From Gammaproteobacteria bacterium (GTDB lineage Bacteria > Pseudomonadota > Gammaproteobacteria > Chromatiales > Chromatiaceae), in contig VMDJ01000006.1 in assembly GCA_008080925.1 (NCBI GenBank), forward strand, positions 1-31,627: DNA of 31,627 bases. Reading direction: 5' to 3'. Positions 15,795 through 22,892 of this stretch are shown in pieces; within the stretch, counting starts at the first letter, position 1; each line of letters begins with the position of its first letter. Below the pieces are notes generated by a model that was not told the origin of the DNA, did no database searches, and was given only the letters and a program-made list of their open reading frames with translations. The position numbers were made by a program, and so were the translations under genes.

Positions 15795-16586
15795 TTAGTC
15801 GAAGAACAAACCATCAACAGGTGATGATGCTGAAGCAAAACGTTTAGCGGGCATGCGACCGGCTAAGAAAGCTTCGCGACCAGCTTGAATAGCTTTCTTC
15901 ATTGCAGAGGCCATCAAAACAGGTTTTTGAGCAGCAGCAATAGCGGTATTCATCAAAACACCATCGCAGCCTAGCTCCATCGCAACTGCAGCATCCGATG
16001 CGGTACCAACGCCGGCATCCACCAGTACAGGTACTTTTGCATTCTCAACAATGGTCATGATGTTAAGTTTGTTGCGCACGCCAAGACCTGAGCCAATTGG
16101 TGCAGCAAGTGGCATTACGGCAACACAACCCATCGCCTCAAGCTCGCGAGCAATAATTGGGTCATCGTTGGTGTAAACCATGATCTTGAATCCATCAGCG
16201 ATAAGCTCTTCTGCAGCTTTCATGGTTTGCATGACATCAGGGAACAATGTCTTCTCATCACCCAACACTTCTAGCTTAACTAGGTCATGTCCATCGAGTA
16301 ATTCACGTGCGAGCTTACAGGTGCGCACAGCGGTCTTTGCATCGTAGCAACCGGCAGTATTAGGTAAGTAAGTAAACTCAGAAGGCGGCAAGACCTCTAG
16401 GATATTCGGCTCATCCGCATTCTGGCCAAGATTCGTACGACGCACCGCAATGGTCACAATCTCAGCACCGCTCGCATCAATCGCTTCACGCGTTTCGGTC
16501 ATATCTTTGTATTTGCCGGTACCCACAAGAAGACGTGAGGTAAAGGTGCGACCTGCAATGGTCAAAGTATCTGTTTGATCAGTCAT
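15795..16586 (-). CDS. thiG: Thiazole synthase ThiG
   Basis: Builds the thiazole-phosphate part of thiamine from deoxyxylulose phosphate, dehydroglycine and ThiS thiocarboxylate. 263 residues, TIM barrel. Recognisable are FTSRLLVGTGKYKD, the Schiff-base lysine in LVKLEVLGDEKTLFPD and the phosphate-binding end of the barrel, VPVLVDAGVGTASDAAVAMELG. It follows thiS by 3 bp. Whether the dehydroglycine donor is ThiO or ThiH cannot be told from this window. Confidence 0.96.
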   Translation of the reverse strand: MTDQTDTLTIAGRTFTSRLLVGTGKYKDMTETREAIDASGAEIVTIAVRRTNLGQNADEPNILEVLPPSEFTYLPNTAGCYDAKTAVRTCKLARELLDGHDLVKLEVLGDEKTLFPDVMQTMKAAEELIADGFKIMVYTNDDPIIARELEAMGCVAVMPLAAPIGSGLGVRNKLNIMTIVENAKVPVLVDAGVGTASDAAVAMELGCDGVLMNTAIAAAQKPVLMASAMKKAIQAGREAFLAGRMPAKRFASASSPVDGLFFD

Positions 16587-16589
16587 GGG

Positions 16590-16790
16590 TTAACCACCGC
16601 CAATGGCTTGAACAATCTCAACGCGATCGCCTTCATTCAGTTGGCAATCAGCATGCTCACTACGGGGCACAAGCTCATCATTCACTTCGACGGCAATGCG
16701 TTTGCCGGTGAGCTCTAAAGCGTCAATTAAACTAGCGAGCGAACTGTTATCTGCTAGCGAATGTGTTTTGCCGTTGAGAGAGATGTTCAT
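16590..16790 (-). CDS. thiS: Sulfur carrier protein ThiS
   Basis: 66-residue ubiquitin-like carrier. The C-terminus ends in IGGG, whose last glycine is adenylated and turned into a thiocarboxylate that supplies sulfur to ThiG. The N-terminus MNISLNGKTHSL and central RIAVEVNDELVPRSE are typical. No Shine-Dalgarno is visible before the ATG at 16790, and no TPP riboswitch fits in the 51-bp leader region. First gene of thiS-thiG-trmB-DUF3301. Confidence 0.95.
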   Translation of the reverse strand: MNISLNGKTHSLADNSSLASLIDALELTGKRIAVEVNDELVPRSEHADCQLNEGDRVEIVQAIGGG

Positions 16791-16816
16791 AAAGTTAAGA
16801 AATTTGTTAAAGGCGC

Positions 16817-16822
16817 ATTTTA
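16817..16822 (-). promoter_or_regulatory. Candidate -10 element for thiS
   Basis: On the minus strand TAAAAT matches the sigma-70 -10 at five of six positions; transcription would start near 16810, giving a leader of about 20 bases. No -35 at good spacing is seen (a TTAACG is too close). Confidence 0.28.
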
Positions 16823-16841
16823 CCCTAGCGAGGGCGTTAAC

Positions 16842-17423
16842 TCAGTAAGCAAGCGCCGCTTTTAATTGCTTGGCAAGCTGTTCTGCTGATTCGCCATGCG
16901 ACGCGGTAGAAAGGATCTTGCCCTCACGACCGACAAAATAAATCTTCGAGCTGTGATCCATGGTGTATTTCATCGCGGAGTCTTCCATTGCTACTTTGGC
17001 GTAGATCACCAGGTAGCGTTTTGCGATCGCTTTTAAGTTCTCCGCATCTGTCGAAGCGCCAATGATCGAAGGGTGGAAATATTTCGCATACTCGTCAGCT
17101 TTTGCTGGCGTGTCGCGATCAGGATCGATACTGATAAAAAGCGGTTGTATTTGCGCCATCTCATCATGTGACAAGCTACGTAATGCCATGCTCAATCCGC
17201 TGAGTGCGGTAATGCAGACATCAGGGCAGGCTGCAAAGCCAAAATAAATCGGTACGATTTTTCCGCGGAAATCTTCTAGCTTCACATCGCCGTTAGTGCT
17301 TTGAACAACAAAGTCTCCGCCGAGGTGTTCATAACCGGTCACCGGTTTTTGTTCGGGCATGCCTAGCCAAATGCCGAGCGCGATGCTGATAACAGCCACA
17401 AGGATGATTGGAAGTTGCTTCAT
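16842..17423 (-). CDS. SCO1/SenC family copper chaperone
   Basis: Membrane-anchored periplasmic thioredoxin-fold protein that helps load copper into the CuA site of haem-copper oxidases. 193 residues. One N-terminal helix (about 3-21), then the copper site CPDVC (C66, C70) with the distant histidine H157 in MDHSSKIYF. PLFISIDPDRDTP is also characteristic. All three metal ligands are kept, so it should be able to bind copper. Its presence implies a cytochrome c oxidase elsewhere in the genome, downstream of the bc1 complex encoded here. Only 23 bp separates it from the divergent mutY start. Confidence 0.93.
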   Translation of the reverse strand: MKQLPIILVAVISIALGIWLGMPEQKPVTGYEHLGGDFVVQSTNGDVKLEDFRGKIVPIYFGFAACPDVCITALSGLSMALRSLSHDEMAQIQPLFISIDPDRDTPAKADEYAKYFHPSIIGASTDAENLKAIAKRYLVIYAKVAMEDSAMKYTMDHSSKIYFVGREGKILSTASHGESAEQLAKQLKAALAY

Positions 17424-17446
17424 GGTCAGCTTTGATTGCGATTTGA

Positions 17447-18532
17447 ATGGAGATCAACCTACCATACTTGATGGCTGAAAATCCGATAAGCAAAGTAGAC
17501 TTTTCTCAACGCGTTCTTGATTGGTTCGATTTGTATGGGCGAAAGAATTTGCCGTGGCAGAAATCGGTGTCGCCGTATCGCACCTGGGTATCTGAGATCA
17601 TGTTGCAGCAGACTCAAGTCAGCACCGTGATCCCTTATTTTGACAAGTTCATGCAGCGATTCCCGACGGTATGCGATTTGGCGAATGCGCCGATTGATGA
17701 TGTGCTGCATCACTGGTCAGGCCTTGGTTACTACGCGCGTGCACGCAATCTCCATAAGACAGCGCAGCAAGTTTGCACTGAAATGGCAGGCGAGTTTCCA
17801 ACAGATCCTGTTGAGTTGGAGAGTCTGCCGGGCATTGGTCGATCTACCGCAGGTGCGATCGCAAGTTTGTCGATGAATCTGAGAGCGCCGATTTTGGATG
17901 GCAATGTGAAACGTGTATTGGCGCGTTTCGCTGCGATTGATGGATGGCCGGGTAAGGCGCAGGTTTTGAGTCAGTTATGGGAGCTTGCTGAAAATTACAC
18001 GCCAGATCAGCGTGTGGCTGAATATACGCAAGCGATGATGGATCTTGGTGCAACCTTGTGCACTCGATCAAAACCCCAATGTAATGCCTGCCCGCTGAGC
18101 GATGCGTGTTTAGCCTATGTACAAAATGATTGGCAACGATATCCAGGCAAAAAACCTAAAAAAACATTGCCGGTGAGAACTGCGCATTGGTTGGTGCTGA
18201 GTAATGAGCAAGGTGAGGTCTTACTTCATCAGCGACCACCCACGGGTATTTGGGGTGGGTTATGGAGCTTTCCTGAATTGCCCGAAGATCAAAGTGTCGA
18301 TGCTTTCTGTCGCGATCAATTTGGCTTAGAAGTGAGTTTGGGTGAGAAACTGCCAGTTAGGCGCCATACCTTTAGTCACTTTCATCTAGATATCCATCCG
18401 CAGCAATTACTGCTGCGCAAACGCGGTTGCGTGGTCTTTGAGGCAAATGATCTCGTTTGGTATAACACACACCGCCCCGATGCACGGGGATTGGCAGCGC
18501 CGGTTGCGCGTCTGCTTGATGAACTGACTTAG
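17447..18532 (+). CDS. mutY: A/G-specific adenine glycosylase MutY
   Basis: Removes adenine mispaired with 8-oxoguanine. 361 residues. Domains in order: the helix-hairpin-helix glycosylase domain with E50 (SEIMLQQTQV), LPGIGRSTAGAI (127-138) and catalytic D151 (LDGNVKRVLAR); a 4Fe-4S cluster with C205-x6-C212-x2-C215-x5-C221; and a C-terminal NUDT1-like domain (from about 245) that reads 8-oxoG. The first ATG is at 17447; the ATG at 17471 (MAENPISK) would fit the family N-terminus equally well, and neither has a good Shine-Dalgarno. yggX follows after 9 bp, a common pairing. Confidence 0.95.
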   Translation: MEINLPYLMAENPISKVDFSQRVLDWFDLYGRKNLPWQKSVSPYRTWVSEIMLQQTQVSTVIPYFDKFMQRFPTVCDLANAPIDDVLHHWSGLGYYARARNLHKTAQQVCTEMAGEFPTDPVELESLPGIGRSTAGAIASLSMNLRAPILDGNVKRVLARFAAIDGWPGKAQVLSQLWELAENYTPDQRVAEYTQAMMDLGATLCTRSKPQCNACPLSDACLAYVQNDWQRYPGKKPKKTLPVRTAHWLVLSNEQGEVLLHQRPPTGIWGGLWSFPELPEDQSVDAFCRDQFGLEVSLGEKLPVRRHTFSHFHLDIHPQQLLLRKRGCVVFEANDLVWYNTHRPDARGLAAPVARLLDELT

Positions 18533-18541
18533 GAGATTCTC

Positions 18542-18808
18542 ATGGGTGCAATGGTGAATTGCGTAAAAATGAAGCGCGAGCTGGAAGGTTTAGATAAACC
18601 ACCGTATCCAGGCGATTTGGGTCAGCGTGTTTTTGAGAATGTTTCTAAAGAGGGCTGGGCAGAATGGTTGAAGCATCAAACCATGTTGCTGAATGAATAT
18701 CGTTTAAGTCCGATCGACCCAAAAGCGCGTAAATTTCTCGAAGAGCAGATGGATAAGTTCTTTTTTGGCGATGGCGGCGAGACCCCACCAGAATTCAAGC
18801 CAGAATAA
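18542..18808 (+). CDS. yggX: Probable Fe(2+)-trafficking protein YggX
   Basis: 88-residue protein linked to protection of Fe-S clusters from oxidants and to iron handling. It contains the family pattern NCVKMKRELEGLDKPPYPG, then EGWAEWLKHQTMLLNEYRL and the C-terminal LEEQMDKFFFG. The ATG at 18542 has AGGAG 6 bp upstream; an ATG three codons on is possible. In an operon with mutY, whose product itself needs a 4Fe-4S cluster. Confidence 0.95.
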   Translation: MGAMVNCVKMKRELEGLDKPPYPGDLGQRVFENVSKEGWAEWLKHQTMLLNEYRLSPIDPKARKFLEEQMDKFFFGDGGETPPEFKPE

Positions 18809-18818
18809 GGGTTTTAGC

Positions 18819-18847
18819 TTGACGTAGCCCTGTCATGTCGCTTTAAT
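18819..18847 (+). promoter_or_regulatory. Sigma-70 promoter of the tRNA-Phe gene
   Basis: TTGACG (18819-18824), 17 bp spacer, TTTAAT (18842-18847): five of six matches in each box at ideal spacing. Transcription would start near 18854, about 26 bases before the mature tRNA. The discriminator ACGCGCC is GC-rich, the pattern linked to ppGpp control of stable RNA genes. Confidence 0.65.
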
Positions 18848-18879
18848 ACGCGCCTCTTGACGGTCACGTCAGGCAATAT

Positions 18880-18955
18880 GCCCGGGTAGCTCAGTTGGTA
18901 GAGCAGAGGATTGAAAATCCTCGTGTCGGTGGTTCGATTCCGCCCCCGGGCACCA
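18880..18955 (+). tRNA. tRNA-Phe (GAA)
   Basis: 76 bases including an encoded CCA end. The acceptor arm GCCCGGG pairs with CCCGGGC, the D arm holds AGCTCAGTTGGTAGAGC, the anticodon stem is GAGGA/TCCTC with anticodon GAA at 18913-18915, and the T arm holds GGTTCGATTCC. All positions fit a bacterial phenylalanine tRNA. Confidence 0.97.
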
Positions 18956-18966
18956 TACATAATAAT

Positions 18967-18991
18967 GCCGAGCTTCGTGCTCGGCTTTTTT
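18967..18991 (+). terminator. Intrinsic terminator after tRNA-Phe
   Basis: A 7-bp stem, GCCGAGC (18967-18973) with GCTCGGC (18979-18985), a TTCGT loop and six T. It begins 11 bases after the tRNA CCA end. Confidence 0.88.
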
Positions 18992-19048
18992 GTGCCTGCT
19001 GATTTGAGTTTATGCCCTCATAAAGTTCCTTAGCTCTTTAGGTTTCTA

Positions 19049-19077
19049 TTGTGTTGTACATTACGCATCACTAATAC
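19049..19077 (+). promoter_or_regulatory. Possible promoter of sat
   Basis: TTGTGT (19049-19054), 17 bp, TAATAC (19072-19077). Both boxes are weak; it is the best candidate I see in the region between the tRNA terminator and sat. Confidence 0.25.
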
Positions 19078-19200
19078 AGCCGCTTTGGCATTTATTGCGC
19101 TGCTGCGTTTTTTTGCACGACGTCACTGCCAAAGAGACTAACAACCTATTGGACATAGCCTATGTCTGATAACAAAAAACTAACCGAAGGATATTTAGTA

Positions 19201-20385
19201 ATGATCAAGCCAATTGGTTCTGACGAGCTACAACCACGCTTCGTTTATGACGTTGCGCAACATGATGCATTGAGCAAAGAAGCTGAATCACTGCCTTCAG
19301 TGATTATCAGCTCACAGGCTGCAGGTAATGCAGTCATGATGGGTGCGGGTTACTTCAACCCATTGAAAGGTTTCATGAACGTTGCAGATGCAATGGGCGC
19401 AGCTGAAAAGATGACCCTAAGTGATGGCTCATTCTTCCCAGTGCCTGTGATGTGTTTGCTTGAGAATGCGGATGCGATCGGCGATGCAAAACGTATTGCT
19501 TTGCGTGATCCTAACGTTGATGGCAACCCAGTTTTAGCTGTGATGGATGTTGAAGCGATCGAAGAGGTCTCTGCTGAGCAGATGGCGATCATGACCGACA
19601 AGGTTTACCGCACTGATGATTCTGAGCACCCAGGTGTTGCAGCATTCAACTCACAAGGTCGCATTGCTGTTTCAGGCCCAATCCAAGTATTGAACTTCAG
19701 CTACTTCCAAACTGAATTCCCAGATACTTTCCGTACCGCAGTTGAGATTCGTAACGAAATCGCTGAGCGCGGCTGGAAGAAGATTGTTGCCTTCCAGACC
19801 CGTAACCCAATGCACTTGGCGCACGAAGAGTTGTGCCACATGGCAATGGATCGTTTAGGTTGTGACGGCTTGGTTATCCACATGTTGTTGGGTAAGTTGA
19901 AAGCGGGTGATATTCCTGCGCCAGTTCGTGATGCAGCGATTCGTAAGATGGTTGAGTTGTACTTCCCACCTAACAGCGCAATGGTTACTGGTTACGGTTT
20001 CGACATGTTGTATGCAGGTCCTCGTGAGGCAGTACTTCACGCTTACTTCCGTCAGAACATGGGTGCGACGCACTTCATCATTGGTCGTGACCACGCTGGC
20101 GTTGGTGATTACTACGGCGCATTCGATGCACAAACCATCTTTAAAGATGAAGTACCTGCAGGCGCAATGGAGATCGAGATCTTTGAAGCTGACCACACTG
20201 CATGGTCTAAGAAGTTGAATAAAGTGGTGATGATGCGTGAAGCACCAGATCACGAGAAAGATGACTTCGTATTGCTTTCAGGTACCAAGGTACGTGAGAT
20301 GTTGGGTAATGGCATTGCGCCACCAAAAGAGTTCTCTCGTCCTGAAGTGGCTCAAATCTTGATTGAGTACTACCAAAGCTTGTAA
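19201..20385 (+). CDS. sat: Sulfate adenylyltransferase (ATP sulfurylase), dissimilatory type
   Basis: Homo-oligomeric Sat/MET3-type enzyme. In sulfur oxidisers it runs in reverse: APS plus pyrophosphate gives ATP and sulfate, conserving energy at the substrate level. Key motifs are QTRNPMHLAHEEL (the HxxH that activates ATP) and GRDHAGVGDYYGAF, with GTKVREML near the C-terminus. I prefer the ATG at 19201, giving MIKPIGSDELQP as usual for the family and 394 residues, since GAAGGA lies 9 bp upstream; an in-frame ATG at 19162 adds 13 residues (MSDNKKLTEGYLV) with a poorer Shine-Dalgarno. Codons ending in C for Asn, Tyr, His and Phe dominate, suggesting high expression. Confidence 0.96.
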   Translation: MIKPIGSDELQPRFVYDVAQHDALSKEAESLPSVIISSQAAGNAVMMGAGYFNPLKGFMNVADAMGAAEKMTLSDGSFFPVPVMCLLENADAIGDAKRIALRDPNVDGNPVLAVMDVEAIEEVSAEQMAIMTDKVYRTDDSEHPGVAAFNSQGRIAVSGPIQVLNFSYFQTEFPDTFRTAVEIRNEIAERGWKKIVAFQTRNPMHLAHEELCHMAMDRLGCDGLVIHMLLGKLKAGDIPAPVRDAAIRKMVELYFPPNSAMVTGYGFDMLYAGPREAVLHAYFRQNMGATHFIIGRDHAGVGDYYGAFDAQTIFKDEVPAGAMEIEIFEADHTAWSKKLNKVVMMREAPDHEKDDFVLLSGTKVREMLGNGIAPPKEFSRPEVAQILIEYYQSL

Positions 20386-20408
20386 AAGCTAAGGCTCAAG
20401 CGAGCAAT

Positions 20409-20438
20409 AAAAAAGGCGTGCTAAGCACGCCTTTTTTT
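20409..20438 (+). terminator. Terminator of sat, possibly bidirectional
   Basis: Perfect stem GGCGTGC/GCACGCC with a TAA loop, flanked by six A on the left and seven T on the right, so it can stop transcripts from both sides: sat on the plus strand and the 54-residue gene on the minus strand. Confidence 0.9.
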
Positions 20439-20480
20439 GTGTCTCTTACTTAGCGATGTAAATCACTAAGCGAAGCGTGA

Positions 20481-20645
20481 TTAAGGCTTCTTAGGAGTCT
20501 CGTATGGCTTTTCCTTATGGAAATCAACCCAAGTGGTTTCGTAACCAACAAAGAATTGGCCAGGGGTGATTTCTTTCTGAGTAGTTGTTACCCACTTAGT
20601 TTCACCAGTCGGTACTTTTGGACGAGTAAATGTGCCACCGCTCAT
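20481..20645 (-). CDS. Unrecognised small protein (54 aa)
   Basis: Reading leftwards from the ATG at 20645 to the TAA at 20481-20483 gives 54 residues, beginning MSGGTFTRPKVPTGETKW and ending EKPYETPKKP. A good ribosome-binding site (GAGGA on the minus strand) stands about 9 bases before the ATG, and the bidirectional sat terminator lies about 40 bases after the stop. The protein is rich in Thr, Lys and Pro, has two Trp and no Cys, and shows no signal peptide or membrane helix. Codons such as AAG, ACT, GGT, TAC and TTC match the highly expressed neighbours. I do not recognise it. It lies 73 bp downstream of the HIT gene on the same strand. Confidence 0.68.
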   Translation of the reverse strand: MSGGTFTRPKVPTGETKWVTTTQKEITPGQFFVGYETTWVDFHKEKPYETPKKP

Positions 20646-20718
20646 AATCGTTATCCTCTATGGTTGTTGTTGGAAGGAAAGTAACAAAGCGTCAGCCCCT
20701 TCCAGAAAAAACTGACTG

Positions 20719-21135
20719 TTAATCTTTGCGTGTGTAGTGAGCGTTTTTAGGGATCACATGGCGCACGCCGCCTTGGGGGTTCTCAACATCACCGGTGTAA
20801 CGCGGGATGATGTGAACGTGGACATGAAAAATACTCTGTCCAGCTGCCGGACCAACATTCACCCCAATATTGTAGCCATCGGGTGAGAACTCTTGATCCA
20901 GCAATGTCTTTTCTTCAGTGATCAAGGACATGATGGCGCTGACTTCTTCAGGATTAAGATCGAAGAAGCTCGCTACATGGCGCTTTGGTATCACCAGTGT
21001 GTGACCTGGGCTAACCGCGTAACTATCACGAGCACTATAAGCATGCTCGTTTTGTAGCGATACACCGCGAGGGTCTTTGCAGAAGAGGCAAGGATTATTG
21101 GGGTCTCGTTTTTTAGCTACTTCTTCGGAGGCCAC
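20719..21135 (-). CDS. HIT family (histidine triad) nucleotide-binding protein
   Basis: 138-residue histidine-triad hydrolase or transferase. The triad is HVHVHIIPR (H104, H106, H108); an N-terminal CLFC pair (C16, C19) with a later histidine may bind zinc, as in some HIT proteins. Family members split nucleoside phosphoramidates, dinucleoside polyphosphates or other adenylylated compounds, releasing AMP. The start is GTG at 21135 with only a weak Shine-Dalgarno, and no better start is available. It sits between sat and aprMBA, whose shared intermediate APS is itself an adenylylated compound reported as a substrate of some HIT enzymes; a link is inference only. Confidence 0.9.
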   Translation of the reverse strand: MASEEVAKKRDPNNPCLFCKDPRGVSLQNEHAYSARDSYAVSPGHTLVIPKRHVASFFDLNPEEVSAIMSLITEEKTLLDQEFSPDGYNIGVNVGPAAGQSIFHVHVHIIPRYTGDVENPQGGVRHVIPKNAHYTRKD

Positions 21136-21531
21136 AACAAGCTCGCTTTAGTACTTCTTTAAAACACACGTTTAGATCTAAAACTATTAGAACTAAGCGC
21201 AGCAAATCTATCACTGTTTCCGAATATTACCTAGTCGCCTTATAGGTTTGTTCTATAGCGATTTTTTAAACCCACATTGCAGAATCTTATGATCAAGGGC
21301 GAGATTGCTGCTGAAAAGAAATAAAAATGACTCCATTTTTTGAGGAAATGTAAGGGTTTTGTCGGGGTCCAGAAGAATATTAACGAAGTTTTATATACAA
21401 AACAGCGATTTAGAAGGTGATGCCTGTCTGCATAGATTTTTTATATGACCCTGAATATATATCTGAGGTGACGCATTGACTTGATGGGGATATCCTCGCC
21501 GAGCTAAAAAATTTAGTGAGGTTTAATAACA
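21136..21531 (+). other. Gene-free 396-bp divergent control region between the HIT gene and aprM
   Basis: AT-rich, with no open frame of convincing length on either strand. It must hold the promoters of aprMBA and of the HIT gene. It contains a perfect 12-bp palindrome TTTAGATCTAAA (21171-21182) about 35 bp before the HIT start, several TATATA-type runs around 21392-21400 and 21440-21462, and a candidate aprM promoter near its right end. No tRNA, CRISPR repeat or known riboswitch pattern is recognised. Confidence 0.7.
21468..21496 (+). promoter_or_regulatory. Possible promoter of aprMBA
   Basis: GTGACG (21468-21473), 17 bp, TATCCT (21491-21496); four of six matches in each box. Transcription would begin near 21503 with a leader of about 29 bases. 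Other AT-rich boxes further upstream are also possible. Confidence 0.27.
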
Positions 21532-22377
21532 ATGTTTTCAAGCAATCCATTTGATTTCCTAGCGGGATCATTCATTACAAATGATGTGATGCAGGCGTAT
21601 CTCATCCTTATGGTTATTTTTGTCGCTGGCGGCACCATTCTTCACGTTGCTAAAAAGCAAAGTGCGCGTTATTTCTCTGAAATGGCTGCGAAGCATCGTT
21701 CAAACGCTAAGCGTTCTGTAGGTGCTGGTGAGAAAATGGGTATTGCAGCAGGCATCTTGGTTAACGAAGTCGCTCTTGCTGGCGAATTCTGCAACAAAGA
21801 GCGCCAAGCTTCACACTTCCTGAGCATGTGGGGCTTTATCCTTTACTGCATCGGTAACGTTGTTTTGATCTTCGGTGATGCAACAAGTGCAATGGGCGCT
21901 AACTTGTGGCACTGGGGTGCGTTGATGTTGGTTGTTGGTGGTGCTTGGTTCTGGTTCCGCATTCGTGTTGACGTTTCTGCAGAAGGTACTAAGTGGTACA
22001 AGCTTGTAGAAGCTGACATCTTTATCGTTTCTTTGATGCTGACCGCATTGTTCGGTTTGATCTGGTCATCGCAAGCAGCTGGTCAAACTTTGGGCATGAA
22101 CGTCGCAACATTGTTCTTTGTCCTATTCGCGATTTCGAACACCGTATTGTTCGGCAGCGTATTCTGGTCTAAGTTTTCACACATGTTCTTTAAGCCTGCA
22201 GCGGCTTACCAGAAGAAGGTATCTAAGGCAGATGGTTCTAACTTGAACTTGCCTGCTGAGTACGATCTTGCAGATCCTGCAACTCACGCTCGTTACCCTG
22301 ATCTGCCGTTGTACATGGGCACCAACCCACCAAACATGGGTAAAGGTATTCGTGCTCGCGCAGCAAAGAATTACTAA
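21532..22377 (+). CDS. aprM: Adenylylsulfate reductase membrane subunit AprM
   Basis: 281-residue inner-membrane protein first in aprM-aprB-aprA, the arrangement known from Allochromatium-type sulfur oxidisers that use AprM as membrane anchor and likely electron acceptor link for AprBA instead of QmoABC. Hydrophobic helices are seen at about residues 20-38, 95-115, 125-143, 163-185 and 190-210; the long cytoplasmic loop between the first two and the polar C-terminal tail are hydrophilic. No haem-binding CxxCH motif is present. The start ATG follows GTGAGG by 10 bases. aprB begins 32 bp after its stop, with a GAGAGAGA ribosome-binding site between them. Confidence 0.9.
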   Translation: MFSSNPFDFLAGSFITNDVMQAYLILMVIFVAGGTILHVAKKQSARYFSEMAAKHRSNAKRSVGAGEKMGIAAGILVNEVALAGEFCNKERQASHFLSMWGFILYCIGNVVLIFGDATSAMGANLWHWGALMLVVGGAWFWFRIRVDVSAEGTKWYKLVEADIFIVSLMLTALFGLIWSSQAAGQTLGMNVATLFFVLFAISNTVLFGSVFWSKFSHMFFKPAAAYQKKVSKADGSNLNLPAEYDLADPATHARYPDLPLYMGTNPPNMGKGIRARAAKNY

Positions 22378-22409
22378 GAACTAATAAGAATTACAGAGAG
22401 AGAAAAATC

Positions 22410-22892
22410 ATGCCTACTTTTGTATATATGACTCGATGTGATGGTTGTGGCCAGTGTGTTGATATCTGTCCATCAGACATCATGCACATCGATAAAGGTC
22501 TCCGCCGTGCTTACAACATCGAACCAAGCATGTGTTGGGAATGTTACTCGTGCGTTAAAGCGTGTCCTCACAACGCGATTGACGTACGTGGTTACGCAGA
22601 CTTCGCTCCACTAGGCCACTCAGTTCGTGTTAACCGCGACGAAGAGAAGGGCATCATTTCATGGCGCATCAAGTTCCGTAATGGCAAGAAAGATATGGAC
22701 CTATTGGCTCCTATCACTACCGTGCCATGGGGATCAGGTCAGCCTGAGCTGAAGAATGTTCCAGCACCTGGTAACGACCATGTTGCAAGTCAGCATTTGT
22801 ACAACGAGCCAAAGTACATCCGTATGGACGAGGCTGGTGTACATACTCTGGAATCTAACGGTCTAGAGATCAAAGAAGGAGTTCAATACTAA
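22410..22892 (+). CDS. aprB: Adenylylsulfate reductase beta subunit AprB
   Basis: Iron-sulfur subunit of APS reductase; relays electrons between the FAD of AprA and the membrane partner. 160 residues. Two 4Fe-4S clusters are predicted from C10-x2-C13-x2-C16-x3-C20 (CDGCGQCVDICP) and C42-x2-C45-x2-C48-x3-C52 (CWECYSCVKACP). A C-terminal tail (after about residue 105) is expected to wrap around AprA. The stop overlaps the aprA start by one base (TAATG), coupling the two so that they are made in equal amounts. Confidence 0.97.
   Translation: MPTFVYMTRCDGCGQCVDICPSDIMHIDKGLRRAYNIEPSMCWECYSCVKACPHNAIDVRGYADFAPLGHSVRVNRDEEKGIISWRIKFRNGKKDMDLLAPITTVPWGSGQPELKNVPAPGNDHVASQHLYNEPKYIRMDEAGVHTLESNGLEIKEGVQY

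Noticed and set aside
16791..16841. TPP riboswitch before thiS
   Set aside because: The space is too short and the conserved CTGAGA and ACCTGATCTGG-type cores are absent.
19855..20253. 132-codon minus-strand frame opposite sat
   Set aside because: Strong codon bias of sat removes stop codons from the opposite strand; the product shows no domain and there is no start signal.
20441..20475. CTTAG/CTAAG inverted repeat after the sat terminator
   Set aside because: Only a 5-bp stem with a 12-base loop; too weak to call a structure.
20719..21135. The HIT gene as a direct counterpart of the T. denitrificans APS:phosphate adenylyltransferase
   Set aside because: At 138 residues with a standard HIT triad it looks like an ordinary small HIT protein; that enzyme is, to my memory, larger and closer to the GalT branch. 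Only a looser functional link is kept.
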